From Chryseolinea sp. (GTDB lineage: Bacteria; Bacteroidota; Bacteroidia; Cytophagales; Cyclobacteriaceae): 64,000 nt of DNA. Every line of letters starts with the position of its first letter. The first letter of the stretch is position 1. A program made the position numbers and the translations under genes. Below are positions 27,772-37,202 of the stretch, piece by piece. The notes below the pieces were generated by a model. The model worked only from the letters and a program-made list of their open reading frames with translations. It did no database searches and was not told the DNA's origin. The stretch lies in assembly GCA_025923195.1 (NCBI GenBank), contig JAICGJ010000006.1, forward strand, positions 22,349-86,348, written 5' to 3'.

Positions 27772-28680
27772 ATGCGACTTTGGTTAGTTCCTTTATTGAT
27801 CTTGCTGCAACTTTCAGCGGAAGCACAAAAGCAAGAGAAAATTTTGACTCAGAAATTAACGAACCTTCTGGAAGGCTTTCGTGGTGAAGCGGGAATTTAT
27901 GTTCGGCACCTCCGAACCGGAAAAATGGTTGCGATTAATGCTGATACCATTTTTCCAACGGCCAGCATGATTAAGATTCCCATCACGATCGGGATATTTG
28001 ATAAGATTGAAAAAGGTCTGTTGTCGTATGATTCTACTTTAATTTACGATGATTCGCTCTTATACGAAGGTGAAGATATTCTGGGATCCTTTAAGAGCGG
28101 AGAAAAAATTTCGCTCTCCAAAGTACTGATGCTGATGATCACCACTAGCGATAATACAGCAAGTTTATGGTGTCAACAGTTAGCAGGCACGGGAGCATCG
28201 ATAAACCAATGGTTAGAAAATAATGGCTTTAAGCATACACGCGTCAATTCCAGGACACCAGGTAGAGAACCAAGCCGGTCCAAGTACGGATGGGGCCAAA
28301 CAACGCCAAGGGAAATGTCGGAGTTGGTTGTCAAGATCAGGGAAGGAAAAGTAATCAGTCCACGGGCGAGTGAGCGCATCTACAGAAATTTGATTCGCAT
28401 TTATTGGGATAGGGAATCATTATCTCAAATTCCCCCTTACGTTCAAGTCGCATCCAAGACTGGATCGCTGGACCAATCGAAATCCGAAGTGGTATTAGTG
28501 AACGCACCTCACGGTGACTACGTGTTTTGTGTAATCACAAAGAATCAAGAGGATCAGCGCTGGGTCAGGGACAACGAAGGTTCTACCTTGCTGCGAAATG
28601 TTTCGAAAATGCTCTGGCAATATTTTGAACCTGATTCTAAATGGAGCCCGGCGGAGGGGATAAGTGAATGGGGATATTGA
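27772..28680 (+). CDS. Class A beta-lactamase-fold serine hydrolase, exported
   Basis: 302 residues from the ATG at 27772, which gives a clean signal peptide (MRLWLVPLLILLQLSAEAQ); an ATG at 27754 adds six residues and a TTG at 27700 is unlikely. The penicillin-recognising motifs are S65-M-I-K68, S126-D-N128 and K229-T-G. The omega-loop motif RxExxLN with the deacylating Glu166 is not recognisable: only TPGREPSRSKYGWGQTTP is seen, with a short loop. It may be a true beta-lactamase, or a related serine hydrolase or penicillin-binding protein. Confidence 0.82.
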   Translation: MRLWLVPLLILLQLSAEAQKQEKILTQKLTNLLEGFRGEAGIYVRHLRTGKMVAINADTIFPTASMIKIPITIGIFDKIEKGLLSYDSTLIYDDSLLYEGEDILGSFKSGEKISLSKVLMLMITTSDNTASLWCQQLAGTGASINQWLENNGFKHTRVNSRTPGREPSRSKYGWGQTTPREMSELVVKIREGKVISPRASERIYRNLIRIYWDRESLSQIPPYVQVASKTGSLDQSKSEVVLVNAPHGDYVFCVITKNQEDQRWVRDNEGSTLLRNVSKMLWQYFEPDSKWSPAEGISEWGY

Positions 28681-28728
28681 GCGAACGACGTTGGTTTGCG
28701 TATATATGTTATACTTTTAATTGAAGCC

Positions 28729-28890
28729 ATGAGCAACAAAGCACGTTCTGTTTTAAAAGGTCTTGCAGTAGTTCTTGTCCTACTCGCAGTAGCGATGCAA
28801 CTGGGCTGGGTAATTGTGCCCTCCATTTCCGTTTATAAATTTTGGTTTGTCGTTATCGCTTTCGGGCTGTTATTGATTAGTTCGAAGTAA
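28729..28890 (+). CDS. Small two-helix membrane protein
   Basis: 53 residues from the ATG at 28729 (MSNKARSVLKGLAVVLVLLAVAM); an upstream in-frame start at 28696 would add 11 residues. Two hydrophobic helices (GLAVVLVLLAVAMQLGW and FWFVVIAFGLLLIS) are joined by VIVPSISVYK. I do not recognise a function. It lies 48 bases after the beta-lactamase-fold gene and may be co-transcribed. The amphipathic start and the clean hydrophobic pattern support a real gene. Confidence 0.6.
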   Translation: MSNKARSVLKGLAVVLVLLAVAMQLGWVIVPSISVYKFWFVVIAFGLLLISSK

Positions 28891-29429
28891 ATTGGTGTTG
28901 GTGATAATAAGCGAAACAGTCTGCTGACCTTGTCGACCATTCTCATTATGGACGGATTAAGGAATATCAATCCATGGCGATCCACGCGACGTCATGTGAT
29001 TCTATCGGCTTCAAACATATTACGGATATTATAATGGAGGGTGATCGGAAAGCCGGTCCGCGTGTCCCCAGGCCACAGAAGGGTACTAACCAGAACTAAA
29101 AGATGAGCCAACTGACTGGAATGAAGTGAGGAACTATGAGGATAAAATCCTGAGTGCTTCTAATCAATTGGAAGCCTTCCATTCGCCACATTTGAGTCCA
29201 TGTTTACCTCTGAAATAGAGGTAAATTCGATAGGAGAAACGCATGACTAAAGACGAAAAGAAATTACTCCAAGACCTCAGATTTTTACATAAGAATGACT
29301 TAGCAAGGCCTACGAGGTTTTAATTTTATGCATACCCTTGTTTTAACTTTGAAAATCACGGTTATAAATGATACTGAAAAAAAATAATAAGTTATTGTTT
29401 CTCTTGAATCAAAAAAATATCCCTTCACT
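28891..29429. other. 539-base stretch without a convincing gene
   Basis: Only short frames occur, among them a 26-codon frame at 29243-29323 (MTKDEKKLLQDLRFLHKND...) preceded by AGGAGAAACGC, a good ribosome-binding site, and a ~40-codon open run before 29215 (DEPTDWNEVRNYEDKIL...) without a start codon. The stretch may be a decayed gene. TAACTTTG at 29344-29351 matches a -7 box and could serve the antiporter gene, but no good -33 element is seen. Confidence 0.5.
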
Positions 29430-30632
29430 ATGCATGACTACCCTGTAATTGTTTTCACCGCCTTATTGATTTTAGGTTATGGGATATTCTCAAAATTATC
29501 GGAGAAGTCGATCATCAGCGCGCCTATGGTTTTTGTTACCGTGGGTATCATCATCAGTTTTTTTGTAGGTGAAGAATGGAAAGAAGGCATTACTGCTAGG
29601 TGGGTAGAGCCGATTGCGCAGATAACCCTTGTTCTTGTGTTGTTTATTGATGCGTCAACGCTAGACCTAAAAACGCTTCTAAAAGAGAGACGCTTACCCA
29701 TGCGTTTGCTTTTTATCGGGTTGCCCATCACCATGATACTGGGTGTATTGCTCGCGATTCCTATGTTTCCAGGCATTGACTTGTGGCCGCTCATCCTGAT
29801 GGCGGTCATACTTTCACCAACGGATGCCGCACTTGGCCTTGCGGTGGTGACCAGTGAAATTGTTCCTTTAAAAATCCGTCAAACCATTAATGTTGAAAGC
29901 GGTCTTAATGATGGCATCGCGTTCCCTCCACTGTTAATTTGTATTGCCGTGTTGTCGGGAGAACCATCCGGAGAATCAGGATTTTCTTACTGGGGTTTAT
30001 TTATTTTAAAACAATTTGTTTACGGCCCGTTGATTGGAGGTCTGATCGGATGGTTTGGTGGTTACCTCGTAGACATTTCTTCCGAACGGGGTTGGATGAA
30101 CCACACCTTTCAGCGATTAGCTTCTATTGCCATCGCGGTGCTCGCTTATTCACTGGCTGAAATGTTTCACGGTAATGGATTTATCGCAGCTTTCTTTGCC
30201 GGTATGTTATTGGGAACACGAACAGCATCAATCCGTGAACGCATTCATGAATTTGGTGAAGCCGAAAGTCAGGCGCTGATTCTTTTTATTTTCCTTTTAT
30301 TCGGAATGATACTGGTTCCATTTTCTTTTCCGTATTGGAATCTTCCGGCAATCATCTACGCCGTGTTGAGTCTCACCGTTATCCGCTTGGTTCCCGTTGC
30401 CCTTAGTTTACTGGGCACCGAACTAAGCTGGAGGACTATCGGATTCATTGGCTGGTTTGGTCCGAGAGGTATAGCATCGGTTTTGTATCTGTTGATGGTT
30501 GTCATCGCCTTAGGCCGTGATGAATATGCCCAGATTTATGCCGTGATCACGCTGACGGTTTTGATGAGTATTTTTTTACATGGCATTACAGCAGTTCCCT
30601 TTTCAAAGTTGTTTCGCGAGGAAAAAAAATAA
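29430..30632 (+). CDS. Cation:proton antiporter (CPA1 type)
   Basis: 400 residues with about 12 hydrophobic helices. Motifs of the Na+/H+ exchanger fold include ILSPTDAALGLAVVTSEIVP (the DA-type ion-binding region), VESGLNDGIAFPPLL (the ND pair) and GWFGPRGIASVLYLL. It exchanges Na+ or K+ for H+ at the inner membrane. No regulatory TrkA domain is attached. The ATG at 29430 gives a conventional short N-terminal segment before the first helix. Confidence 0.92.
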   Translation: MHDYPVIVFTALLILGYGIFSKLSEKSIISAPMVFVTVGIIISFFVGEEWKEGITARWVEPIAQITLVLVLFIDASTLDLKTLLKERRLPMRLLFIGLPITMILGVLLAIPMFPGIDLWPLILMAVILSPTDAALGLAVVTSEIVPLKIRQTINVESGLNDGIAFPPLLICIAVLSGEPSGESGFSYWGLFILKQFVYGPLIGGLIGWFGGYLVDISSERGWMNHTFQRLASIAIAVLAYSLAEMFHGNGFIAAFFAGMLLGTRTASIRERIHEFGEAESQALILFIFLLFGMILVPFSFPYWNLPAIIYAVLSLTVIRLVPVALSLLGTELSWRTIGFIGWFGPRGIASVLYLLMVVIALGRDEYAQIYAVITLTVLMSIFLHGITAVPFSKLFREEKK

Positions 30633-30907
30633 TTGTTCAGTCATCATGAACCGCCAGCGGCCTGATCATAGTCATAATTGGAAACTATACTTTTTTCTTT
30701 CTGCTGGTAGCATCAGTCTTACGTGGCTGGCGCATGAGCCTGCCTTTACGCGAGTATGATTGTCACAGCGCTTCAAAATTGGGAAACAAGTTGGTCTTCC
30801 TGTATTCAAGCAATAGCGTTTGACTGAATTGTTTAAAGTATCGCGATTTCAATTTTCTTACTATTGGAACGGAAGATCTGGCAATACTTTAGCGATCATT
30901 TGTCCAA

Positions 30908-32344
30908 CTAAAATTCTGCATTCCCTGGATAACGGGGAAAGGGAATAACATCTCTGATATTTGTCATTCCTGTAACGAACTGGATCAGGCGCTCGAAACC
31001 AAGTCCAAAGCCGCTATGAGGCGCAGAGCCAAACTTCCGGAGCTCGAGGTACCACCAAAGATCTTTTTCGGGGAGTTTTAGTTCCTGAATGCGTTTTACA
31101 ATTTTCTCGTACCGTTCTTCGCGTTGAGATCCCCCGATGATTTCTCCGATGCCAGGAAAGAGTACATCCATGGCTGCAACAGTTTTCCCATCCTCATTTT
31201 GCCTCATGTAAAAGGCCTTGATGTCTGCAGGATAATTGTACAGGATCACCGGCTTTTTAAAATGTTTCTCTACGAGGAAACGTTCGTGTTCTGATTGCAA
31301 GTCAACGCCCCATGCATCTATAAGAAATTGAAATTTCTTTTTCTTATTTGGATTTGAGTTTTTCAGGATATCTATGGCTTCCGTGTAAGACAATCGCTGA
31401 AATTCATTTTCTGCAACGAACTTCAATCGGTCTGTCAGACTTAATTCACTTCGCTGATCCTTCGGCTTGCTATCCTCTTCGTCTTTAGCACGCCTGCTCA
31501 GGTACTCCAAATCGTCATTGCAGTTTGCAATCGCATAACGCACCAGGTACTGGAGAAAATCCTGTGCGAGCTGCATGTTGTCGTGAATGTCATAGAAGGC
31601 CATCTCTGGCTCGATCATCCAAAACTCAGCGAGATGGCGTGTAGTGTTTGAGTTTTCGGCCCTGAACGTCGGTCCAAAGGTGTAGATCTCGCTCAACGCG
31701 AGCGCATATGTTTCACCCTCCAATTGACCGGAGACTGTCAGGTTTGTTTCTCTTCCGAAGAAATCTTCCTTGAAATCGACTGAACCAGTCGTGTCGCGGG
31801 GTGGGTTGTTTGGATCCAACGTGGTGACCCTGAACATGGCGCCCGCTCCCTCGGCATCGGAACCGGTGATGACGGGAGTGTGGATATAATAGAATCCTCT
31901 CTCGTTAAAGAAATTATGAACTGCGAATGCCATAGCATGCCGTACACGCATTACAGCGCTGAACGTGTTCGTCCTTGATCGCAGGTGGGCTATCTCCCTC
32001 AGGTACTCCAGACTCGGCCTGTTCTTGAGTTGAAGCGGGTATTTCTCCGGGTCACAATCTCCGAGGATTTTTAATTCGCTCACCCTAACCTCAACGACCT
32101 GGCCCTTTCCCAAAGATGCTACCAGTTCTCCTGTGAGTGTCAAGCATGTCCCGGTGGTAAGCCTTCTCAATACAGATTCCTCTATGCTGTCGAGTTCAAT
32201 GACTGCTTGCAAGTTCTGGATGGTAGAACCATCATTTATCGAAATGAATTGATTATTGCGGAACGATCTGACCCAACCACTGACGGTCACCAATTGATTC
32301 GAGGGAGAAGACGCTAGTAATTCTTTAATTTTAGTCCGCTTCAT
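30908..32344 (-). CDS. asnS: Asparagine-tRNA ligase
   Basis: 478 residues: N-terminal OB-fold anticodon-binding domain ([20 protein letters not shown]) and class II catalytic core with motif 2 ([24 protein letters not shown]) and motif 3 ([16 protein letters not shown]). It charges tRNA-Asn directly. The start codon context is simple and ~225 bases separate it from the divergent rpoN. Length and motif order are normal for bacterial AsnRS. Confidence 0.96.
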   Translation of the reverse strand: MKRTKIKELLASSPSNQLVTVSGWVRSFRNNQFISINDGSTIQNLQAVIELDSIEESVLRRLTTGTCLTLTGELVASLGKGQVVEVRVSELKILGDCDPEKYPLQLKNRPSLEYLREIAHLRSRTNTFSAVMRVRHAMAFAVHNFFNERGFYYIHTPVITGSDAEGAGAMFRVTTLDPNNPPRDTTGSVDFKEDFFGRETNLTVSGQLEGETYALALSEIYTFGPTFRAENSNTTRHLAEFWMIEPEMAFYDIHDNMQLAQDFLQYLVRYAIANCNDDLEYLSRRAKDEEDSKPKDQRSELSLTDRLKFVAENEFQRLSYTEAIDILKNSNPNKKKKFQFLIDAWGVDLQSEHERFLVEKHFKKPVILYNYPADIKAFYMRQNEDGKTVAAMDVLFPGIGEIIGGSQREERYEKIVKRIQELKLPEKDLWWYLELRKFGSAPHSGFGLGFERLIQFVTGMTNIRDVIPFPRYPGNAEF

Positions 32345-32527
32345 TTCGGTGAAATTGTGTTGCTCTGCCTAATTTTAGCAGCAGTTAAAAGTTCGCAAAA
32401 AACGAAAAAACTTAGTGAATTTCATAACTTCATTCGGAGTTATTGGTTGTTAAACCCAGGATATCATAAAGGCCAATGAGTAGTTTTTAGACCAGTTGAT
32501 TGACCGTGAACCTGTGGACAATTTTTT

Positions 32528-32535
32528 TAACTTTG
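32528..32535 (+). promoter_or_regulatory. -7 promoter element upstream of rpoN
   Basis: TAACTTTG matches the Bacteroidota -7 consensus TAnnTTTG 33 bases before the rpoN ATG. The best -33 candidate, TTG at 32500-32502, is ~25 bases away, wider than usual, so the call is moderate. Confidence 0.45.
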
Positions 32536-32568
32536 CAAAATACATAGTTGATATAAAGATTTCGATAC

Positions 32569-34035
32569 ATGCAAAAGCTTGGTTTAAGCCAGTCATTACA
32601 ACAAAAGTTATCCCCGCAACAAATTCAGTTTATTAAACTGTTGCAAGTACCTACAGCTGAGCTTGACGCTAGAATTGAAGAAGAATTGGAAGTAAATCCG
32701 GCATTGGAAGAAGGAGAAGAGCAGGAGCAGGAGAAGCCCGAAGAGTCAGCCCCAGAAACACAGACTGAGGAATTTGAGGCATCGGCCAGCAGCGACGATG
32801 ATGTCGACATTAAGGACTACTTGCGAGACGATGACTATAGCGGGTATAAAATGCAGGGGGATGGCGATGATGATGAAGACAATCGGGAGATGCCGATCCC
32901 TATGGCTTCGTCGCTTCATGAGCAATTGATGAATCAGCTTGATTTTCTAGGCCTAAGTGAAAGAGAGCTGTCAATTGGAAAGCAACTGGTGGGGAGCATT
33001 GAAAGCGACGGGTATATTAGGAGAGACCTGGAGGCGATCGTAAATGATATGGCCTTTTCGCAGGGAATAGAAACGACAGCAGAAGAAGTTGAGGCTGTTC
33101 TGAAGAAAATTCAGACTTTTGATCCCCCGGGTATAGCCGCCAGGAATTTGCAGGAGTGCCTGTACCTGCAGCTTGACCGAATGGACAATGGCCACGACAT
33201 CGATGTGGCTGTGGCTAAGAAGATCATTACCGAATGTTTTGAAGAGTTCACAAAAAAGCATTATCAGAAAATACAAAAGAAGCTTGATACGGAAGATGAA
33301 AACTTTGTAAGAGATGCAATCGAAGTGATCATTAAACTCAATCCTAAACCAGGCGGTGGAGGTGGACCCACGGCAACTAAGAATCAGTACATCATTCCGG
33401 ATTATATATTGACGAACAATAATGGAAAGCTCGAGCTTGCCCTGAATAGCCGAAATGCTCCGGAGCTTCGAATCAGCAGATCCTACACCGACATGTTCAA
33501 GGCATATGATAAGAGCAACAAAAAGGATAAAAAACTGAAGGAGGCCGTTACATTCGTCAAACAAAAACTGGATGCTGCGAAATGGTTTATTGATGCCATA
33601 AAACAGCGCCAGCATACATTGTTGCGCACGATGAAAGCCATCATCGATTTCCAGTATGACTTTTTCCTGGAAGGGGATGAGACAAAGCTCAAGCCAATGA
33701 TTTTGAAAGACATCGCCACGATGATTAACATGGATATTTCCACTGTATCCCGTGTGGCAAGTAGCAAGGCTATTCAGACTGACTTTGGAATTTACCCTTT
33801 GAAGTACTTCTTCTCGGAAGGTATTTCAACGGATTCGGGTGAAGAAGTGAGCAGTCGCGAAGTAAAACAAATCATTAAGGATATCATTGAAAGTGAAGAT
33901 AAGGACAAACCTTATTCAGATGATAAACTCGAAAAAATCCTGAACGACAAAGGATATAATATTGCGAGACGGACCGTTGCCAAGTATCGCGAACAACTCA
34001 ACATCCCCGTTGCACGTCTAAGAAAGGAGATGTAA
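32569..34035 (+). CDS. rpoN: RNA polymerase sigma-54 factor
   Basis: 488 residues. Region I is Gln-rich (LGLSQSLQQKLSPQQIQFIKLLQ), region II is a long acidic linker (about 45-115), and the core-binding and DNA-binding regions follow, including the helix-turn-helix DIATMINMDISTVSRVASSKAIQT and the RpoN box ARRTVAKYRE near the C terminus. It directs RNA polymerase to -24/-12 promoters and needs AAA+ activators; one is encoded at 35978. The PAP2-like gene follows after only a few bases. Confidence 0.96.
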   Translation: MQKLGLSQSLQQKLSPQQIQFIKLLQVPTAELDARIEEELEVNPALEEGEEQEQEKPEESAPETQTEEFEASASSDDDVDIKDYLRDDDYSGYKMQGDGDDDEDNREMPIPMASSLHEQLMNQLDFLGLSERELSIGKQLVGSIESDGYIRRDLEAIVNDMAFSQGIETTAEEVEAVLKKIQTFDPPGIAARNLQECLYLQLDRMDNGHDIDVAVAKKIITECFEEFTKKHYQKIQKKLDTEDENFVRDAIEVIIKLNPKPGGGGGPTATKNQYIIPDYILTNNNGKLELALNSRNAPELRISRSYTDMFKAYDKSNKKDKKLKEAVTFVKQKLDAAKWFIDAIKQRQHTLLRTMKAIIDFQYDFFLEGDETKLKPMILKDIATMINMDISTVSRVASSKAIQTDFGIYPLKYFFSEGISTDSGEEVSSREVKQIIKDIIESEDKDKPYSDDKLEKILNDKGYNIARRTVAKYREQLNIPVARLRKEM

Positions 34036-34041
34036 ACGGTG

Positions 34042-34662
34042 ATGCTATTGGCTCGTATTATTTCTATAATCTTTCATCCGTTATTGCTTGCCACATATCT
34101 TTTTGGCGTTCTCACCTATATTTTCCCAGTGGCACTCGATCCGCTGAAGGAAGACGGCCATCTGAACTTTATTTTTCTGATCTTTTGTGTCACCTTTCTT
34201 TTTCCTGCCTTGAATGTTGGCATTTTCAAGACTTTTGGTTCAATTCGAACATTGGCAATGAGAGACCGGCACGAACGAATCGTTCCATTTTCTTTTATTA
34301 CAATTTTGTATATCCTCGTCACTTATCTGTTTTATACACGCACGCGAATCGGGGTTAACGATAATTTACTGAAGTTTCTGGTTATCATCGACGCCTTGGT
34401 GCTGGTTGGAACAGTGGCTACATATTTTTACAAGGTGAGTATGCACAGCCTCGGAATTTGCGGCTTGGTCGGAATTCTATTACCCTTGAATAAGATCTCG
34501 GAGGACGGTGCGCTTTTCTATCCTACCGTTGTGACGATCGTCCTGGCCGGAGTTGTCATGTCGGCGCGTCTTCAACTGAATGTTCACTCGCCGCGTGAAG
34601 TAATGATCGGTGGCGTATTGGGCTTTACGACAAGTTTTCTGCTAATGTTTTTTCTCTTTTGA
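34042..34662 (+). CDS. PAP2-like membrane protein
   Basis: 206 residues from the ATG at 34042 (a GTG three bases earlier is possible). Five or six hydrophobic helices are seen. The C-terminal SARLQLNVHSPREVMIGGVLGF resembles the last motif of the PAP2 phosphatase family (SRxxxxxHxxxDV), and MHSLG may be the middle PSGH-like motif in altered form. A phosphatase activity is uncertain because the first motif KxxxxxxRP is not apparent. It is 6 bases after rpoN. Confidence 0.65.
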   Translation: MLLARIISIIFHPLLLATYLFGVLTYIFPVALDPLKEDGHLNFIFLIFCVTFLFPALNVGIFKTFGSIRTLAMRDRHERIVPFSFITILYILVTYLFYTRTRIGVNDNLLKFLVIIDALVLVGTVATYFYKVSMHSLGICGLVGILLPLNKISEDGALFYPTVVTIVLAGVVMSARLQLNVHSPREVMIGGVLGFTTSFLLMFFLF

Positions 34663-35047
34663 ATTGTCCACGGCACACCGAGGCTGTGTAAAAAACAAAA
34701 AAAAGAGGTAAAATCTTTCAAATACAGGGCGGCCTTAAGTTTACTTCATGATAAATTGAATGCTTGTCATCCAAAATTTAAGCGCAGAGCGCTGAGAAAA
34801 AAGCCACGCAGAGAAGCCGCCGAGAGTATGGAAGTTAGCTTCCTCTGCGTGTATTTCCTCTGCGCTAAAACTTTCTATCTTGCAGACGCGACTATTGTTC
34901 CAGAGGTCCCCGTTACAAAATCAAAGCCGAGGATCGTCAAAGTAATCATTTTTCACAGCCTCCACCGTCGACGGATCACAGCAAGTATGGTCTAGACTCC
35001 AAGCGAGATGTTGATGATGTGGACTGTATTGATTCATTTCGCATCCA
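34663..35047. other. 385-base spacer with a palindromic repeat and no convincing gene
   Basis: The spacer holds the CGCAGAG inverted repeat at 34781-34866. An 80-codon open frame at 34756-34995 overlaps the repeat and has no recognisable family, and its start is inside repeat sequence, so it is not called. No terminator with a U-tract was found downstream of the PAP2-like gene, and nothing else is seen. Confidence 0.5.
34781..34866. repeat. Nested inverted repeat of CGCAGAG units
   Basis: AGCGCAGAG (34781-34789) and CACGCAGAG (34805-34813) on the left are the reverse complements of CTCTGCGCT (34858-34866) and CTCTGCGTG (34843-34851) on the right. A GGAAG-TTAG-CTTCC hairpin forms the centre (34830-34843). 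The order is mirror-symmetric, giving a long interrupted stem. It is probably one copy of a dispersed intergenic repeat family. Confidence 0.8.
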
Positions 35048-35842
35048 TTATTTCATATAAACTGTTTTAAAGCGGGCGAGCGGAGCCATGCGAGCTTTAT
35101 TCAAGACCAGCATGTCGCCGTTGATGTTGAAGTTGTCTGCTTTTTGGAGGGCATCTAAAAATTCCTGTTCCAAATCCATTCTCGGACACGCCATTTTTGT
35201 TGAAATTGTTTTTGAAATAGCGATACGATTGAGACCTTCTATTCTGACAGAGCCTGAAATGTTATTGCACCCCCCATTGCCGTTCATCCTGTTGTCACTT
35301 TCTTTAAAGATAATATGCGGTTCTTTGACGAATGTACTGTCAACCGCCACAGGCCTGCCGTTTAGTTCAACTAGTTTCCAATATTTTTCAAGGATAGCAT
35401 AGTTTGATTTTGTAAGAATGTTACTAGCAGCATTTTTACCCGTAATTTTTTTGCTCTGCATGTCCAGCTGGGTGAGGATGTTCTCCCCCACGAGATATTG
35501 CGAACCCTGACCTTTCTCGCTTGGGATCAATAAGATGGTGTTCCCTTTTTCGTTCCAGCCGAATTTCCCGGAGCTTTCGTACACCGTATCGGATTTCCCG
35601 AGGTATTTCGTTTTTGTTGTAAAACTTAAATCCTTTCGTAGGTAAATGGTGGTTTGAATTCCCTCGCAATCGGCACAGGGAAGAATGCCGCGGTATATTC
35701 CATCCCAATCCAGGGAGTTTTGACTTGTATGAGTCGAGCCGGGTTTTTCCATTTCTACCTGATCTGTCGGAGGGGCAGAAGATTGTGTTCCTTTGCAGCC
35801 AAATATCACGACGATTGCAATGACGGTGATGATATTTTTCAT
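35048..35842 (-). CDS. Lipoprotein with NlpE-like and META domains
   Basis: 264 residues with a lipobox (VVIFGCKG), so an outer or inner membrane lipoprotein. The first domain has the NlpE-type Cys pair PCADCEGIQTTIYL (about 55-70), which in E. coli NlpE takes part in envelope stress and copper response. The second domain (about 155-264) has the META/HslJ pattern: YWKLVELNGRPV, GNGGCNNISGSV and TKMACPRMDLEQEFLDAL. This NlpE-META fusion occurs in several Bacteroidota. It lies ~135 bases downstream of the response regulator. Confidence 0.85.
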   Translation of the reverse strand: MKNIITVIAIVVIFGCKGTQSSAPPTDQVEMEKPGSTHTSQNSLDWDGIYRGILPCADCEGIQTTIYLRKDLSFTTKTKYLGKSDTVYESSGKFGWNEKGNTILLIPSEKGQGSQYLVGENILTQLDMQSKKITGKNAASNILTKSNYAILEKYWKLVELNGRPVAVDSTFVKEPHIIFKESDNRMNGNGGCNNISGSVRIEGLNRIAISKTISTKMACPRMDLEQEFLDALQKADNFNINGDMLVLNKARMAPLARFKTVYMK

Positions 35843-35977
35843 TTCTTACTTGTTAGGGCATCTAAATTGCATGACATAGTTCTTCTGTTCGATCATTATA
35901 CTATGCCGTTTATGTAATTCCAAACTGTCTGCGAGCAAACGGCGCATTTCAATTAGCGAGCACATGCTCTCAGAGAT

Positions 35978-37129
35978 CTACAGATAGTTCTTTACGTCGT
36001 CTTCAGTTATATCACCGCCGCTCATGATCACCAGCCGCTCAATGACATTCCTTAATTCGCGAATGTTTCCTGTCCAGTTATATTTCTTTAACGCTTCAAG
36101 TGCTTTTGGTTCGATATTTTTTTTCTTGGCGCCATACTCTTCCGCTATGTCTTCCAAAAATTTTTCCGTCAGCAAGGGTATGTCTTCTTTCCTGTCGTTA
36201 AGTGCAGGTACTTTTATGACGATGACGCTCAACCTGTGATATAGATCCTCCCGGAATTTGTTATCCTCGATTTCCTTTCTCAGATCCTTGTTAGTGGCTG
36301 CGACAATTCGCACGTGAACATTTATTTCCTTATCACCACCAACGCGGGTGATCTTATTTTCCTGAAGCGCCCGAAGCACTTTAGCCTGAGCTGAAAGGCT
36401 CATATCACCGATCTCATCAAGGAAGAGGGTACCGCCTTCGGCAAGTTCGAACTTTCCAAGCCGCTGCTTGATGGCGGAAGTGAAAGATCCCTTCTCATGG
36501 CCGAATAATTCGCTTTCGATGAGCTCCGAAGGTATAGCCGCACAGTTGACTTCTACCATTGGACCATTCGCCCGTTTGCTACTTTCGTGGATCCACCGCG
36601 CCACGAGTTCTTTGCCTGATCCATTGGGTCCTGTCACCAATACGCGAGCATCGGTAGGTGCTACTTTCTCTATCATTTCCTTTACTTGCCTCATAGCCTC
36701 CGACTCGCCTACCATCTCGTTCTTTTTAGAGATCTTCTTTTTTAGCGTCTTTGTTTCTCGTTGGAGCGTCGATTTATCGAGTGCATTTCTCAGTGTTATT
36801 TCAAGTCGTCCCAGGTCAAAAGGTTTCTGAAGAAAGTCGAAGGCTCCTTTCTTGACAGCTTCAACGGCTACGTCGATTGTGCCATGCGCGGAGATCATGA
36901 TGAAATTCGTACCCAGTTCGGCTTCCTTGGCTTTCTCTAATACTTCCATGCCATCCATCTTCGGCATCTTGATATCACATAAACAAAGGTCATATATTCC
37001 CTGTTCGAGTTTCTTGAGGCCCTCCAGCCCGTCAGCGGCATCATCTACTTCATGGTGTTTTTCTTCCAGGATTTCCTTCAGTATTGACCTGATTTTGTTG
37101 TCGTCTTCAATGACGAGGATTTTTGACAT
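35978..37129 (-). CDS. Sigma-54-type response regulator without DNA-binding domain
   Basis: 383 residues: receiver domain with phospho-acceptor D52 (CLCDIKMP), then an AAA+ domain with Walker A GPNGSGK (167-173), Walker B GGTLFLDEIGD and arginine finger region. The sigma-54 contact loop reads GSFTSA (214-219) instead of GAFTGA. The protein stops at the end of the AAA+ domain (ITEDDVKNYL); no Fis-type helix-turn-helix follows and none is found in the downstream frames. It is probably an NtrC-like activator acting from solution, like FlgR of Helicobacter. No histidine kinase gene is adjacent. rpoN is in the same window. Confidence 0.9.
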   Translation of the reverse strand: MSKILVIEDDNKIRSILKEILEEKHHEVDDAADGLEGLKKLEQGIYDLCLCDIKMPKMDGMEVLEKAKEAELGTNFIMISAHGTIDVAVEAVKKGAFDFLQKPFDLGRLEITLRNALDKSTLQRETKTLKKKISKKNEMVGESEAMRQVKEMIEKVAPTDARVLVTGPNGSGKELVARWIHESSKRANGPMVEVNCAAIPSELIESELFGHEKGSFTSAIKQRLGKFELAEGGTLFLDEIGDMSLSAQAKVLRALQENKITRVGGDKEINVHVRIVAATNKDLRKEIEDNKFREDLYHRLSVIVIKVPALNDRKEDIPLLTEKFLEDIAEEYGAKKKNIEPKALEALKKYNWTGNIRELRNVIERLVIMSGGDITEDDVKNYL

Positions 37130-37150
37130 GTATCTTAGTAGTTAATCGCT

Positions 37151-37188
37151 AAAAATAATAAACCTGTCAGCGTTTCGTAACTGACAGG
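37151..37188 (-). terminator. Intrinsic terminator after rnpB
   Basis: Read on the minus strand, CCTGTCAG (37188-37181) pairs with CTGACAGG (37170-37163) around a 10-base loop and is followed by TTTATTATTTTT. It lies just past the 3' end of the RNase P RNA and before the response regulator start. Confidence 0.8.
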
Positions 37189-37202
37189 CTTAAAATAAAA
37201 AA

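Noticed and set aside
32971..33615. 214-residue antisense frame in rpoN
   Set aside because: Fully antisense to a strong sigma-54 gene; lacks a domain.
34671..34707. Hairpin CACGGC/GCTGTG after the PAP2-like gene as a terminator
   Set aside because: Followed by A-runs on the plus strand rather than U, so it cannot act as an intrinsic terminator there.
34756..34995. 80-codon plus-strand frame in the PAP2/lipoprotein spacer
   Set aside because: It overlaps the palindromic repeat and shows no recognisable domain.
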